From Antedon mediterranea (Eukaryota; Echinodermata; Crinoidea; Comatulida; Antedonidae): 64,000 nt of DNA. The translations under genes were made by a program, and so were the position numbers. The stretch is from contig NC_092674.1 of assembly GCF_964355755.1 (NCBI RefSeq), forward strand, positions 14,329,001 to 14,393,000. The letters are read 5' to 3'. Numbering within the stretch: position 1 is the stretch's first letter; the number at the start of each line of letters is the position of its first letter. Under the pieces are notes generated by a model. That model did no database searches, was not told the DNA's origin, and saw only the letters and a list, made by a program, of their open reading frames with translations. This document shows positions 33,840-45,727 of the stretch, in pieces.

Positions 33840-35684
33840 TCTATATATAAATTTACGTAAGGACAAAATTCGGTAAATCGCGCTTTACTTCTAGAATTTT
33901 TACTCGATGGTATATAAAGTTGGTTCGTACTTTCGGTACTGATTTTAACCACCTGATGTAACCCTGTTTACTAATTAAATTAAGTTAGATAATTAGTTAT
34001 TGACGATTAAAACGAATTTAGGTTCAACGATTTGCCCCAAATAGGGGTGTTTTCCGATCGTGGTATACACTGTCTAATGGATGTCCATCTTGAAAAATAC
34101 CCGCCACAAAAATGCGAGGAGGCTTCGCATTTTCCTATCTCCTCCTACGATAATTGTTTTTAATAGCTGAAAACCGGTTGAACAGCTAGAGTACAGCATC
34201 ATAATGTTGAAGACAGGCCGATTTTCTTAAAAAAATACTATTTTGATGGATTTAATATACGATTATACAAATGTATTGATTTGCGATGAATGGAACATCC
34301 CAATCTCTCAGTCTGCCAGAGTTTGGTTTAACACAAGTAGGTAGATTTATGAGCCCTTGGTTTAACACATACGGTAGGTAAATATATGGGGGCCCTTTGA
34401 GAATAAACTTGCAATACTTTGACAATAGTGTATGTAGGTGCGGTACGACCAGTTTTAGAATATGCGGTACCCATTTGGAATGGTGGTCTTACAATTGATC
34501 ACATTAATGCAATCGAACGGGTCCAGAAACGTGCCTGTAGAATTGTTTTGGGTAGGAATTATACTGGTTATGACGATGCTTTGGTCACGTTGCGCCTGGA
34601 TGGTCTGAGTCACAGGCGTCGGGACCAATGTATTGCCTTTGCTAAATCCATCTTGAATCCTCAGTCTAAATTGTTCTCACTTCTTCCTTCCAGGGGTAAT
34701 GTTGTGCACAAATACAACACCCGCAATGCCGACAGGATTCGCAATGTCAATTGTAATACAGTGCGTCATAGTAACAGTCCTCTACCTTATTTGATTAACT
34801 TAATCAACGAATTTAATTTGTGAGTTGCGCCCTTCGATCCTTTTTTTTCTCTTTTTTTAAATTGTAATCACTTATTTTAATGTTATCATGAAATGCAATT
34901 CAGCTTGGGACGCATGCGTCCCTATATACTGCTATATTTTATGAATTTCTTTTTTTGTAAATTTGTTGTTTTCATTTTTGAATAAAGATATACCAGTCAA
35001 TAAATAATACTGTAAATACCTATTAACTATTTTTGGTCCTCATTTGAATCAAACATTTCTTACTGTGAATGTTCGTACTGTTAGATGTAATATAAAAATA
35101 TATACAAATAAACTTTATTACTGAGATTTTGGTTAGGCTCTATTGTTAGATATATAAACACATTATTATATACAAATAAACTTTATACTGGCAGTTCCTT
35201 CTCAACGTTTGTATTAATTAATAATTACCAATAATATAAACGTCGTAGTGGTGTATCGTGACATTTAACAAAGTATTAAATCGCAAATGTTTTACTGTAT
35301 TTAGAGGTATATTATTTATAGGCCTATAAAACATGAACAAAATATTTCGTTACTGAGTGGATAAAGAATATATTTAAAAAATTGTTCCTCTTTGTACCTA
35401 TCCGCTTTCCCATCCCTCAACCCTAATGTTACATACAAAACACAAATTGGGTTTCTTTAAATGAGTCCAAATCAAAAATTTGGACTTATTTTGTGATAAG
35501 TTTCTCCTTCGAAAGTAATTCCCAGGGTGCTAATTTTAGTTGACTACATAAATCATCGTGTCTATTTATTCGTTTCTGTAAACGAAAATGTATTATATAA
35601 TAGTACATTTGAAATCGCCAGTTTTGTTACGCTGAAATTACTGTGTATTCGAGAACCATCTGTGGGCACGACCTAGATCTCTAG
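33840..35684 (+). mobile_element. Helitron copy H2
   Basis: It starts TC (tctatatataaatttacg) after an A and ends gacctagatct + CTAG before T. The terminal hairpin present in H1 and at 60.3 kb is deleted. The last 450 bp and 34,140-34,380 are the inverse of H1. A LINE fragment at 34,418-35,010 is nested inside and absent from H1. No helicase is encoded. It lies immediately left of the three-unit tandem array, with only about 10 bp between. Confidence 0.7.
34418..35010 (+). pseudogene. LINE C-terminus and 3' UTR nested in Helitron H2
   Basis: The open frame 34,419-34,823 (about 134 codons) encodes the end of a non-LTR ORF: VRPVLEYAVPIWNGGLTID, AIERVQKRACRIVLG, HRRRDQCIAFAKSILNP, YNTRNADRIRNVNC, then a stop at 34,821. 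The RPVLEYAxxxW and IExVQKRAxR patterns are standard for the thumb/C-terminal region of Jockey/CR1-group LINEs. A 190-bp 3' UTR ends near gaataaagatataccagtca. It is a young 5'-truncated insertion with no stops in what remains. Comparing H1 (ttgcaatactttag...aatattgtaaatac) places the insertion between actttgaca and aataatactg. Catalytic domains are absent, so it is inert. Confidence 0.75.
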
Positions 35685-36627
35685 TTTAATTTAATTTAGC
35701 CTAACAGTTTGTGATTTTACGGATTTTAGCACCGTGACCTCTGACTGCAGTTGATACAAATTGTTGCTCATTGTTTTATTTAGCTTAGATATTATCCTAT
35801 TATATGCCTAGAAGAATAGGAGTTAGGCCATGTTATATTATATAGGCCAGGAACTTTGTTAACGTCTGTGTTTTGTATGGTAAATACACATACGCCCGTA
35901 TTCTTAAACCGGACTTTAGTCGTAGTTCGAGCTAAAACTTGATGAATGACATCATTTTAATTCATAAACAAAACTTCAACCAAATCGGCGACAAAATCAG
36001 ACCAACCTTCACTAAATCGAGACGGATTTTGATCGATGGGGCAGGCTAAATCGCCGACTAAATGGTATTTAATCGAGGTTTATAAAAAATATAACAGTCC
36101 TTGAGTTGTTATATTGGCCAGATATTGAAGAATGAAATATCTATTTTTATATTAGTTGAATTAAATATGCATTGGTATAATGTTGATGCAAATCATGTTT
36201 ATTTACAACCGTATACAAATTACATAATTTTCTTCGCGCAAGTCCGCGATGGAACATTTATAGCGTTTTCTTGTCACGCTATGAAGTACGTGATTCGTCG
36301 CGATCTTACTTTGTTGGAGGCCTATAAAATATGGAAGTTTTTGTTTGTTGTTAATGAAAAGTACTTTAATTTTAAATTAATACTGATCTTCTTTCTATAA
36401 TAAACGATTAAGATTATTTTTCATGTATAGTCCTGATGCGTAAAAAGTTTTGTTATAACAAAATGGAAAGTGATATTAATTCGCAAAATGTCGTCTTTTA
36501 TCATTGGCCAATTTTAATTTATAATATTTATTAAAATAGCCTTTCTTACCCAGACGTGTGAAACTCGACTAAAGCTCGACTTCATTAAGTCAAACTGCAA
36601 ACTTGGACTACTTCGTTTATGAATCGA

Positions 36628-36898
36628 ATTTTTTTATTTTTTTTTATTTTATTTATTTTGTTTAACCATATTTAATGAGGGTGATCCATCCAGCTATTGC
36701 TGATCATTAGGGACCCTCAGAGGTTCACAAGACAAACATATACACAAGATGCTCTACATAAACAAAGTCTTATTACAAGTCTTTGGGAGTGGAGTAATTT
36801 GGTCCTTAGAAAAAATCCTGACATGTGACGGGACTTGAACCCAGGACCTTTAGAGTGGTAGCCAAGCATCATAACCACCAAGCCACAACTCCACTCCA
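36628..36898 (-). mobile_element. tRNA-derived SINE, unit 1
   Basis: Minus-strand head with A-box-like tggcttggtggttatgatg and B-box ggttcaagtccc (complement near 36,830-36,841), a body with gatggatcaccctcatt, and an A-rich tail written as tttttttattttt at 36,628. It is present in units 1 and 2 but missing from unit 3 at about 59,450, so it inserted before units 1 and 2 separated. The 60-codon antisense ORF over it is incidental. Confidence 0.75.
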
Positions 36899-37063
36899 AG
36901 TACTTTTGAAGTCGAAGTTCGAACTACGACAAAATTTCGGTTTAAGAATAACGGTCGTAAATGGCTATTTAAATTATATAGAGTAGGGAAATATATTATA
37001 AAGAGCGTTTACCTTGGCAATAAGCAATTCAAAGTTGAATATTTTAAATGTGAACGTACCCCC

Positions 37064-37077
37064 CCCCCCCCTCCCAA
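37064..37077. repeat. Poly-C tract in the array units
   Basis: A run of C at this point recurs with different length in unit 2 (52,086) and unit 3 (59,632), a length-variable tract. Confidence 0.8.
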
Positions 37078-37431
37078 CTTCATCAAATGTGCCATGACAA
37101 GGACAGTAATCGGTGATACCATACAAAACACACATTTGACATTGATTAAATTTAATTCAATAGTTTGGAGTCATTTTATAACAAGTAATTTCCAGGGTTC
37201 GAATTGTATTCGATTAATAATTCAACGTGTCTGTATTATTTGTTCATGTCGATATGTATACTGCTGTACACACAGCCTTCCCTACACTTATTTATTTACG
37301 CCGAAACTGCACAACAGTTCAGTAGAACCTCTCCTTTAGAACACTCTATTCAGGGAACGAGAACTCCGAATGCCAAAAGAAACAACACTACAAAAGCAAA
37401 CAGAAAAATGACTAAATAATTATATTCATCA

Positions 37432-37512
37432 TTATTCGAACCCTTGCCGATGTTGTTGGCTCTTTACCATCAGACACGTGAATGAACCTGTCATTTCTTC
37501 TGAAGGATCTGT
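37432..37512 (-). CDS. Candidate terminal exon of the ankyrin gene, unit 1
   Basis: On the minus strand a good acceptor (tttcgctgtcctgctcag) is followed by an open frame TDPSEEMTGSFTCLM, then VKSQQHRQGFE and TAA. The 81-nt exon starts in phase 0, matching the phase 0 donor of ankyrin exon 5, 1.0 kb upstream on the same strand. Joined, the two would give one repeat plus a 26-residue tail. Unit 2 has the same exon intact (52,459-52,539). The older internal duplicate at about 44,330 keeps the acceptor but stops after five codons. I do not recognise the tail. The overlapping plus-strand frame MNLSFLLKDLSEQDSETPKQ with a following gttagt is an alternative reading. Confidence 0.4.
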   Translation of the reverse strand, partial: TDPSEEMTGSFTCLMVKSQQHRQGFE

Positions 37513-38539
37513 CTGAGCAGGACAGCGAAACTCCCAAGCAGGTTAGTTTCACTAATTTTTTTTTTTCGAAAATAATTAATAAATTTCACATGCCTTACCG
37601 TTACATAAAATGCAGAGTGTAAATAATCTCCGCGAAGCAATAGAAATTATGTCATTAACATGCATACTAGTCTGGAACAAAAATCTGAAAAGAGGCCTAG
37701 AAATCAAGATAGGGGAAGTGGAATGCTACAGGCAGTAAACATAGCCAGATATCAATCCCTTCTGATCACTCTAAGCTTTGTTGACACAATGTTTTGCCTA
37801 GTCTATACATCACTTCAAGTAGTCTTCTAATACTAATATCGGTATGTGTAATTTTCAAATGATATCACGATTTTCAGCTAGACAACATCGACCAAATTTG
37901 CTTCACTCGTAACATCTCATCCCCTCCCCTTAAAACTCATGTCTACTATTCTGTTGTACCATATCATGATACATTTCAAACATTTTTGTTTTGAAGATGT
38001 CGATATCTTGTCGTCTCTGCTTATCATTACTGTCTCAAAATCCACGTCAACATTGGCGAATGGTGGGGTACCGCAGGTTTTGACTTATTTTTCTCTTTTC
38101 CATTTATATTTAATAAGAGTTTGCTCCGTTTATCCAGTAGGATCACTCAGCTTTGTTGGCATGATACTTCTATCACTGTGACCATACTTGAAATGAGTAT
38201 CTTGAATAACAAAATCAGCAATAGTTGGTTCCATAGAAATGAAAATTGGTTGCTTTTTGTCGGCTGGAATTATATTGCTTTTATAGCCACAAAAATTGTC
38301 AGTACTCTGGTTTTCAGTGTCAACCACAAAAACATGTGAGAGGTACGACCGCCGTGCAGTTATCGACAGTACAGTCATCCTCGCTACAAATTACAGTATC
38401 TATAATATGACCCGCATTGTGGTTGGTTCATTTACCTATATTATTACCGGCACGCCCATTAAATTGTACAATTATTATTATTTTTTTAATCACACTGAAT
38501 TGTATAGCACCTGTTATTAATACCATTTGTAACACTTAC

Positions 38540-38638
38540 ACTGTTTGGAAGATCCACTTTAGCACCTGCCTTGAGCAAAATAGTGCAAACGTCTTTGTGG
38601 CCCTTTTCTGCAGCCCTATTTAAAGGTGACCATCCCTT
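38540..38638 (-). CDS. Ankyrin-repeat exon 5 (33 codons), unit 1
   Basis: A minus-strand 99-nt exon; donor gtaagt at the complement of 38,534-38,539, acceptor ag at 38,639-38,640. It starts KGWSPLNRAAEKGHKDVC and ends AGAKVDLPNS. It forms a subgroup with exon 6: NRAAEKGHKDVC instead of HLAAQNGHTDVC, where a charged Arg replaces a consensus Leu in the first helix. It is open and in phase 0. The downstream terminal exon candidate lies at 37,432. Confidence 0.7.
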
Positions 38639-38899
38639 CTGAAATAATTACAAACATCATGTTATTGTAGTCTTCTACAAAAAGCTAATTAATATTGTAT
38701 TGAAATCAATTCTATGTGATCAAGAAAGATTATCTTAAAGGCCAGATGAGGGGAAAGAATTCCTATTAATCTTACATTCCAATATCTATATTTTCCCCTA
38801 AGTTTCATAGTTTATGGAATTCTATTTGTAATTTGTCAGATGTTTTGCTCTACTCTGACGTAATTTGTTCTTCATATTAACATTATTGAGAACACTTTC

Positions 38900-39000
38900 G
38901 CATTCCAAGTAGTTCTCGGGTGGGGCTTGAACCCACGACCTCCAGATCGCAGATCTTTCGCTGATGGCTAGTGGTTAGATTCGAGCCCAAAGTAAGCAGC
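38900..39000. repeat. tRNA-like 3' half (SINE remnant)
   Basis: On the minus strand gtgggttcaagccccacccg forms a complete T arm with a B box. No matching 5' half or body was recognised. The same sequence is in unit 2 near 53,945. Confidence 0.4.
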
Positions 39001-39016
39001 GGGTACTGTACCAACA

Positions 39017-39106
39017 GGGTTGTAATTGTATTAATCTACTGTGGAGAGTAGGGCAAAACTCCATGACGCAAAGCTACTCCACAGTAGTTTAATACAATTA
39101 CAACCC
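39017..39106. repeat. 90-bp hairpin element, unit 1
   Basis: Arms gggttgtaattgtatta and taatacaattacaaccc, extended by ctactgtgga / tccacagtag. It is identical in unit 2 at 54,048-54,137. It has the shape of a small MITE. Confidence 0.85.
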
Positions 39107-40391
39107 CCGATTTAATTTGTGTTACACAAGATTGTTGAAAATAAGCACTTTATTATCAGTCAAATTACACAATAAAATATCTATTCTTTTGTACACAAAT
39201 GTTGTAAATAGAGAGGCATTTTAATTTATTGATGATAACAAGTTTATTATTACTGTAACCGAATTAGTCATGATATACGATGAATTTAAATCAGTTTTTG
39301 CATCATGAGGTAAATATAAATACTGGTTCGTAATGTCCAACACTCCACACTAAACATGGCCATGCATTTAATACTAAACATTGTATTACAATGAAATGTC
39401 AAAATGTTATAATGTACTTGGTATCAAAACTATACTAAATGACCAAAAGGTGACATACACTTTTGTCAAATCATCTCCTGTTTTGTATCGTTGGATAGAT
39501 TTTAACTATGAAACTATTTTAACAATAATATTGTTTGTACACTATACGTATGATGTAGTAATTGTTTGTTTGTCATTGAAAGTAATGGTAAATGTATAAT
39601 TTGTTTAGTGTCCCATATCGTTTATGAACGCGTTATAATTTTGATTCTGTTCTGGTTTTATGTGTAAAAGTGAAGATCAAAATAATTAAAATATTAGAAG
39701 TAATCGTGATCTTTGAAATTATAATCATGAATATTGTCTCCATGTTAATAATTTAAAGTAATATTTTTTTAAATTTTATATGTCATTTGACCCAGGCCTA
39801 AATAATATGAAAAAAAAAATCTTTTAAAAAACAATAGTACATATATATAATCCGAATGTGCATGTATATTGCTATGATATACATATTTAAATAACTTTCT
39901 CTCTGGCCTTCCGATTTAGGTGAAGTAGACATTATTTTATTATTCGTTTCGTTTCGTTTATTTATTTTTTCCACTCACTTATATATATATATATATATAT
40001 CATTTACATTTACATAACATAACATATATTAAATGTGGGTGGATGGAAGTCACAGTAAGTTCACTGAACTTTAAGTCGTGACTCCCGTATGCCTAAGTAT
40101 ACTAACATTGCTACAGAGTAGACTAAAATATAAATATATAATAGTGAAAGTACATAAAATAAAGAAATAAAAAAAAATTTAAATTATAGAAGTTAAGATA
40201 AACCAGGCAATTATATAATATATGATAAAAGGGATAATGATAACAATTAGAGTACAATATGAAATATAATTAAATATGGTATAATAACAAGTATAACGAT
40301 ACAATGTAGCGGAGATTATTGAATACCAGGGTGAAGGATTTAATGCCATGTATCACCACCAAATAAATAAGGATAAAAGATCGGCGAAAAT

Positions 40392-41114
40392 TTATGTAGC
40401 ATATTCTGACACCATTTTGTGTTTGAAATTAGATTTAAAACTAGAAAAGGAAGATTTCTGTTTAAGTTCATTTGAGAGTGAAGTCCAAAGTTTGGGACCA
40501 AAATAATACATAGAAAATCGTCGAGCCTTAACATTTAAATTATCAAGGATATAATTGTTAACAGAGGATCGGGTTTTATAGGAATGGCGTTCGTCAATTC
40601 TTGTAAATAAAGCATTAAAATGTGAAGGCAGTAAATTGTTAGATAAACGGTACATAAATGAGGCAACTTGTAATTTATTTAAATCATAAATGTTTAAAAC
40701 GTTAAATCTTTTAAAAAGTAATTTTGTATGGGCTCTAAATGATTCTCCCGCGCAAATCCGAAGTGCACGTTTTTGTAGTTTAAAAAGGCGGTCAATTTGA
40801 GTTTTCTCTAGACTTGTCCAGGGGCATAACGTATTAAATTTATCTAGAGTAATTGCCCAACATATATTGGCATAAGAAAGGTAAGGCAAAACTAAAGTAT
40901 TATAAAGGGTTAATAAGGTTTTTTGAGGGAAGATATGTTTTAATTTGTTCAATATTCCAACATTTCTAGAAACTAGATTACTGATTTTATTTATATGTAG
41001 TTTCCAAGTCAGAGAGGCATCTATGGTTACTCCTAAAAATTGGGGTTCATTAACTCGTTTGATCATTTTATTATCAATGTATATTTGTTCATTTAAAGAA
41101 TTTGAAATTTTACA
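40392..41114 (-). pseudogene. LINE C-terminal ORF (3' of the nested element)
   Basis: An uninterrupted minus-strand frame of about 240 codons: SLNEQIYIDNKMIKRVNEPQ, FLGVTIDASLTWKLHINKIS, LPYLSYANICWAITLDKFN, KLQKRALRICAGESFRAHT, YKTRSSVNNYILDNLNVKA and YFGPKLWTSLSNELKQKSSF. This is the thumb and C-terminal region of a Jockey/CR1-group reverse transcriptase, ending with the usual WxxLxxxLK block. It is separated from its catalytic half at 43,271-44,083 by the nested element. The frame is intact, so the LINE was young when it was disrupted. Confidence 0.85.
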
Positions 41115-43270
41115 TAGATGACAAATTTCGTTTTTGTAAAAGCACAAGTTAACGGAGTACTTACTCGAACGTTTCGATCTCTATCAGAGATCCTTCTCAA
41201 CTGACTGCGGAGTGTTAATGCAGCTTGGTCATTCTTGACGTCATCTGTTGATGACGTTGTACGCCTCCGGTTGTAGGTTGGAGGTTGTGCGGGGCTCGGC
41301 CAGGTGATGTGTCTATCAAATCATTGTACAAATGCGAGAGTTCGTGGGCTCCAGTGTCCCGGTTCATGGTCTTCTCTTTATTTCTCCTTATATGTAATGA
41401 TTCTCTAATCTGTCTGTCTTTGCGTTTAGGCTCTTTGGTTAAGATGGTAGCCTCCCAGTTCGGTACATGATTGTGTTTTATGACATGTTCTGTAATGGCA
41501 GATTTGTGTATGATCGAAGATGTGGATGTTCTGGAGGCCCTAGTCATTACTCCCCCCGTGTTTGTTGTAACATCTTTTTTGTGATCATTGATTCGTGTTT
41601 GTAATGCCCTCCCTGTTTCCCCAATGTAAACTTGTGGACAGTTGCGGCAGGTGACTTCGTAGATTACTCCACATGTATCCATCTTCTCGATTTTATCTTT
41701 TGGGTGGACGAGGCTATTCTTGATTTTATTTTGGGGTAGGAAATAGGTTCCGACATTGTGATAGGAGAGAGTGCGTCGTATTCTTTCTGCCATTCCTTTT
41801 ACATAGGGGATTCCTATGCTACCTCGCATCTTGATCTTTTCCTTCTGTGGTTCGTGTCCTTTGTTCTTTTTCCTTTTTCGGTTTTCCATAACTCTCTGGA
41901 AGGACCACTCTGGATACTGGCAGTTGTGTAACGCTTTCTTGATGTTATCCATCTCAACTTTCCTCAAATCCATATCTCCCACTACCTTCTCAGCTCTGTC
42001 CACAAGCGTGTTTATAAGCCAGTTTGTGTTCGAGTGGATGATGTGAGTTGAAATGTAAATATTGGTCTGTGTGAGTGGGCTTCCGATAGACTGAGGTGGT
42101 AACTGTTCCATTGTCATTGAGTGTGATGAGCATGTCCAGGAAAGGTATTGTGTTGTTTGTCATCGATTCTGTGGTGAACTTGATATTGTCAGTTATATCG
42201 ATGTTATTAAGATGTGTGTTAAATGTATGTACTGTACCTATGGGGATGATAGCTAATACATCATCAACGTATCGTTTCCAATACACAGGCTTGATGTTAG
42301 TGGGTGCCGTGTTTATGGCTTGATGTTCGAGCCACTCTAGATACAAGTTCGCCAATATAGGACTTATTGGGCTTCCCATAGCAATGCCTTGTATTTGCCT
42401 ATAAATGTTACCATTGAACGAGAAATAGGTTTTGTTCACAATTAAACCGAGGAGCTCCATTATGTCTGTCACATGTAGTTTAGTTCTATCCAGAAGTGTC
42501 GGATCTGTTGTTAGGCGATTTTCGACAACTTTGAGGGCCTCTTCTACTGGTGTTTTTGTAAACAGAGATACTACGTCAAACGAGACAAATGTTTCACTTG
42601 GTTTGACTATTATTTCTTTTAGTTCACTCGCCAACTCTCCTGAGTAAGTTACATGATGTTCTGTGTTTCCGACAAGCGGACCCAGGATTTTGGTGAGGAA
42701 TTGTGCAACGGTGTAAAAAACGGTGTTGATGTTATCTACTATAGGTCTTAATGGCCAATTTGGTTTATGTATCTTCGGAAGACAATACAACCTAGGTACA
42801 ATTTCAGCCGTGGGAAACAGCCATTCTTTCTCTCTGTAGTTGATTTTCTTTTCTTTGAACAACCTGCCTATGATGTTGACCACTTTTCGTTTATAGTTTT
42901 GTGTTGGATTACGTTTTAGCAGTTCGTAAACATTAGTGTCGCTCACCATGGTTCCCACTTTATCTTTGTAATCATTAGTATTTAGGATGACAGTAGATCT
43001 ACCTTTATCCGCTGGGAGAATAAGAATAGATTTATCTTTCTTCAAGTTGTTTATGGCCTTTCGTTCTTTGGGGGTTAAATTTGAAGGTGGTAGAGTGGTA
43101 GATTTTACAATAGCTACAATTTTACTGCGAACGAGAATGACCATCATCAAGAATGACCAAGATGCATTAACACTCCGCAGTCAGTTGAGAAGGATCTCTG
43201 ATAGAGATCGAAACGTTCGAGTAAGTACTCCGTTAACTTGTGCTTTTACAAAAACGAAATTTGTCATCTA
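41115..43270 (-). mobile_element. Penelope-like element P1 with ~130-bp inverted ends
   Basis: Inserted in the LINE ORF. The left end (41,115-41,245) and right end (43,140-43,270) are inverse copies of each other, with landmarks tagatgacaaatttcg, aacggagtacttactcgaac and actccgcagtcagttgag. Removing the element rejoins the LINE at a tgta overlap. The ends carry ctgatagagatcgaaacg, which resembles the hammerhead core found in Penelope-like terminal repeats. It lacks the N-terminal part of the ORF, so it is 5'-truncated before the right-hand inverted copy. Confidence 0.85.
41215..43150 (-). pseudogene. Penelope-like RT + GIY-YIG endonuclease (one frameshift)
   Basis: Reading minus from 43,150, the RT part has LILPADKGRSTVILN, YCLPKIHKPNWPLRPIVDN, VSFDVVSLFTKTPVEEAL (motif A), IQGIAMGSPISPILANLYLE (motif B), VYWKRYVDDVLAIIP (catalytic YVDD) and IPFLDMLITLNDNGTVTTS. 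The frame ends at 41,990, and a second frame (41,215-42,117) continues after a frameshift at about 42,030-42,055. The C-terminal part holds CGVIYEVTCRNCPQVYIGET, then GRALQTRINDHKKDV, a GIY-YIG nuclease core. This order (RT then GIY-YIG) is the defining layout of Penelope-like retroelements. Apart from the frameshift and the missing N-terminus, all catalytic blocks are intact. Confidence 0.9.
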
Positions 43271-44083
43271 TACAAAATCGAAGCTAAATGAAATTCTTTC
43301 AAGATTGAAATTTTACGTTTAGAAAATATTATATAGTTCGTTTTGAATGTATTAAGAGTTAATTTATTGTGTTTGAGCCAATTTGAAACTTTAAGTAACT
43401 CATCATTGACAATTTTAAACAAGGTATTTAATTTAGGATGAGAGAAAAAAATATTTGTGTCGTCAGCAAATAAGATAAAATTTAGTAATTTAGAGCTGTT
43501 TGGTATATCGTTAACAAAAATCAGGAATAAGAGTGGTCCAAGAATCGATCCTTGGGGAACACCACAGGTTAAACGGGAATAGGAAGAGGTAAAACTATTT
43601 AAGGAAGTAAACTGAACACGATTGGAAAGGTAGCTTTTAATTAGTTTTAAAGGAAGGCCTCTGATACCGTAATTTGAAAGTTTATGAATTAAAATATCGT
43701 GGTTAATAGTATCGAAGGCCTTAGATAAATCAAGGAAAATGCCAACAGAAAACTCATTTTTACTCAGGGCATTTGTAATTTTGTCAAAAATATCTAATAA
43801 AGCAAGATCTGTTGAATACTTTTTCCTGAAACCATATTGGCCTTTAAATAAAATGTTATGTTTAGTTAAAAAGGAAGAAATTCGATTATGCATTATTTTT
43901 TCAATTAATTTTGAGAAACAAGGAAGTAGGGAGATTGGTCTGTAGTTATTGAAATGATGAGGATCTTCTTTCTTGTAGATAGGGATGACTTTAGCTATTT
44001 TAAAAGAATCAGGAAAAATACCGGTTTGAAAAGAAGTATTAAAAATGTGAGTTAAGGGTTTGCATATAAAATTAGAGAATAAC
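43271..44083 (-). pseudogene. LINE reverse transcriptase half (5' of the nested element)
   Basis: An open minus-strand frame of about 270 codons: FNNYRPISLLPCFSKLIEKI, GQYGFRKKYSTDLALLDIFD, GIFLDLSKAFDTINHDILIH (motif A), LTCGVPQGSILGPLLFLIFV (motif B), LNFILFADDTNIFFSHPKL (catalytic FADD) and KLTLNTFKTNYIIFSKRK. The style fits the Jockey/CR1 group. It starts abruptly at 44,083 because the insertion was 5'-truncated. No stop precedes the Penelope-like insertion. Confidence 0.9.
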
Positions 44084-44153
44084 ATTATGACATACAGTAG
44101 TAACGTTCTACCGCTATTTTGTATTGAAGATAATCATGTTCCTTTGTATTCAG

Positions 44154-44293
44154 TGCTACTAATCACCAACATCATTGATAGAGAACCAGATGTAAACAAC
44201 AGACGCATCAGAGGTAATTTAAATCGGACGACGAGGAACCCAAATCATCAACAGAGACAAAGGCGTCCACCAACTCACATTGGCTCCCTAGAG
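44154..44293 (+). CDS. Candidate internal exon, plus strand, unit 1
   Basis: A 140-nt stretch between a good acceptor (ttcctttgtattcag) and a donor (gag then gtatgt). Its frame is LLITNIIDREPDVNNRRIRG, then NLNRTTRNPNHQQRQRRPPT and HIGSLE, rich in Arg, Asn and Gln. Unit 2 has the same exon and both splice sites at 55,037-55,176. No partner exon was found, and the strand is opposite to the ankyrin exons. I do not recognise it; low complexity is a reason for caution. Confidence 0.3.
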
Positions 44294-44550
44294 GTATGTC
44301 AGTTTAAAAACATATTTTATTCTAAAGGAGCTGTCTAAGCAGGACTGCCAAGCAGGTTAGTTTCGCTAATTGTTTTTTTTTTCGAAAAGAATTAATAATT
44401 CACATGTCGTATCGTTACGTAAAATACAGAATGTACATAATCTCCGCGAAGCCATAACACTTATTTCATTACCATGTATATCTCACATCAAGTCGTCTTC
44501 AATACCGGTACGTGTCATTTTTAATTCAGCTTGACCACATTATTCGCTTT

Positions 44551-45727
44551 GAGACCCGTTGCACTCACGTCTGTCGCGATGAAAATATTGGAACGTATTA
44601 TTTTAAAAATTATGCAACCTTATGCTGAAAAGGTGTTAGACCCGTTGCAATTTGCTTACCGATCACTCCGTAGTACCAGTGATGCGATTTATTTTAAATT
44701 ACATAAATTGTATTCACATCTAGATAATGTAAAGAAAGGCCACTCGGCGGCACGTATTATGTATTTTGATTTTCAATCTGCGTTTAATACCATACAACCC
44801 CATATCTTAGCAGACAAAATGTTGAATATGGAGTTTCCCCGTCCGATTGTTCGTTTAGTTTTAAATTTCATTTGTGATAGAAAACAATTTGTTAATATTA
44901 ATGGTGTTAAGTCAGAAATCGTAACCTCTGACACCGGTGTTCCTCAGGGTACTGTCAACGCACCTAAATTATATTCCTTGTATACGCCGGATTACAGATC
45001 TTTAAATGATGAGCTTTGCCCCGTTGTTAAATTCGCTGATGACACTAGTACTATTGGTCTCATAGTTTCAAACAATGATGAAAATTATCGTAGCGAAATA
45101 CAAAGATTTGTTAAATTTTGTGACGATAATTATCTCCAAATAAATGCATCAAAAACAAAGGAGATGATCATTGATTTTAGGACTAAACATAAATTTAATT
45201 TTCAACCAATCACTATCAAAGGTAAAGAAATTGAAATTGTTGACCAGTACAAGTATCTAGGAATTGTTTTCAATGATAAACTGAGTTGGGGAGACCATAT
45301 AGACTTCATCAGCAAAAAATTAAGTCCCAGAATGTATTGTATGAGAACTTTATATAAATTTAACTCCTATGATTTGATGTTACTTTCGTTCTATAGATCC
45401 ATTATATGTAGTGTTTGGACGTATTGCCTCTCCTGTTGGGCTGGTAATGTTACCGGAGGGAATAAAGGACGCCTTGAAACTTTCATCCGTCGGGCTGGTA
45501 AAATGATTGGTCTGGAACTGCCTTCCTTTACCGATGTGCACCTAGAACACCTCCAGAAAGATTTCGAACGCATTGAGTCGGATGCCTCTCATCCTCTCCA
45601 CAAAGTGATCATAGACCAACTTAATCCAAGTGGTAGATTGAGGCTCCTCAGTGTGAAAACAAATCGATTTGCTAAATCCTTTATTCCCTCCGGTATCATC
45701 CAGTACGACAGGAAGTCAAGAAGATAA
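44551..45727 (+). pseudogene. Rex1-like LINE ORF, RT palm to C-terminus
   Basis: About 391 codons without a stop. Blocks are RPVALTSVAMKILERIILKI, LQFAYRSLRSTSDAIYFKLH, IMYFDFQSAFNTIQPHILAD (motif A), TGVPQGTVNAPKLYSLYTP (motif B), VVKFADDTSTIGLIVSNND (catalytic FADD), YLQINASKTKEMIIDFRTK, DQYKYLGIVFNDKLSWGDHI and SHPLHKVIIDQLNPSGR. The RPVALTS and FADDT style matches the Rex1/Babar branch of CR1-related LINEs as I remember it. The endonuclease and first RT blocks are missing because of 5' truncation, so it cannot move by itself. It has no start codon of its own. Confidence 0.85.

Larger units (their letters stand above)
39943..44083 (-). mobile_element. Jockey/CR1-group LINE containing a Penelope-like element
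   Basis: Present only in unit 1. Unit 2 shows the empty site at about 54,970 (attattttattatgacatac), and a 5-bp attat lies on both sides. The LINE is on the minus strand. Its 5' truncation is at 44,083 inside the RT, its 3' tail is an (acgaa)n run at 39,943-39,960, and its 3' UTR holds a (ta)n run near 39,980. At 41,115-43,270 it is split by a Penelope-like element. Confidence 0.9.

Noticed and set aside
41816-43322. Plus-strand ORFs of 61-111 codons across P1
   Set aside because: Shadows of the minus-strand Penelope-like gene in other frames.
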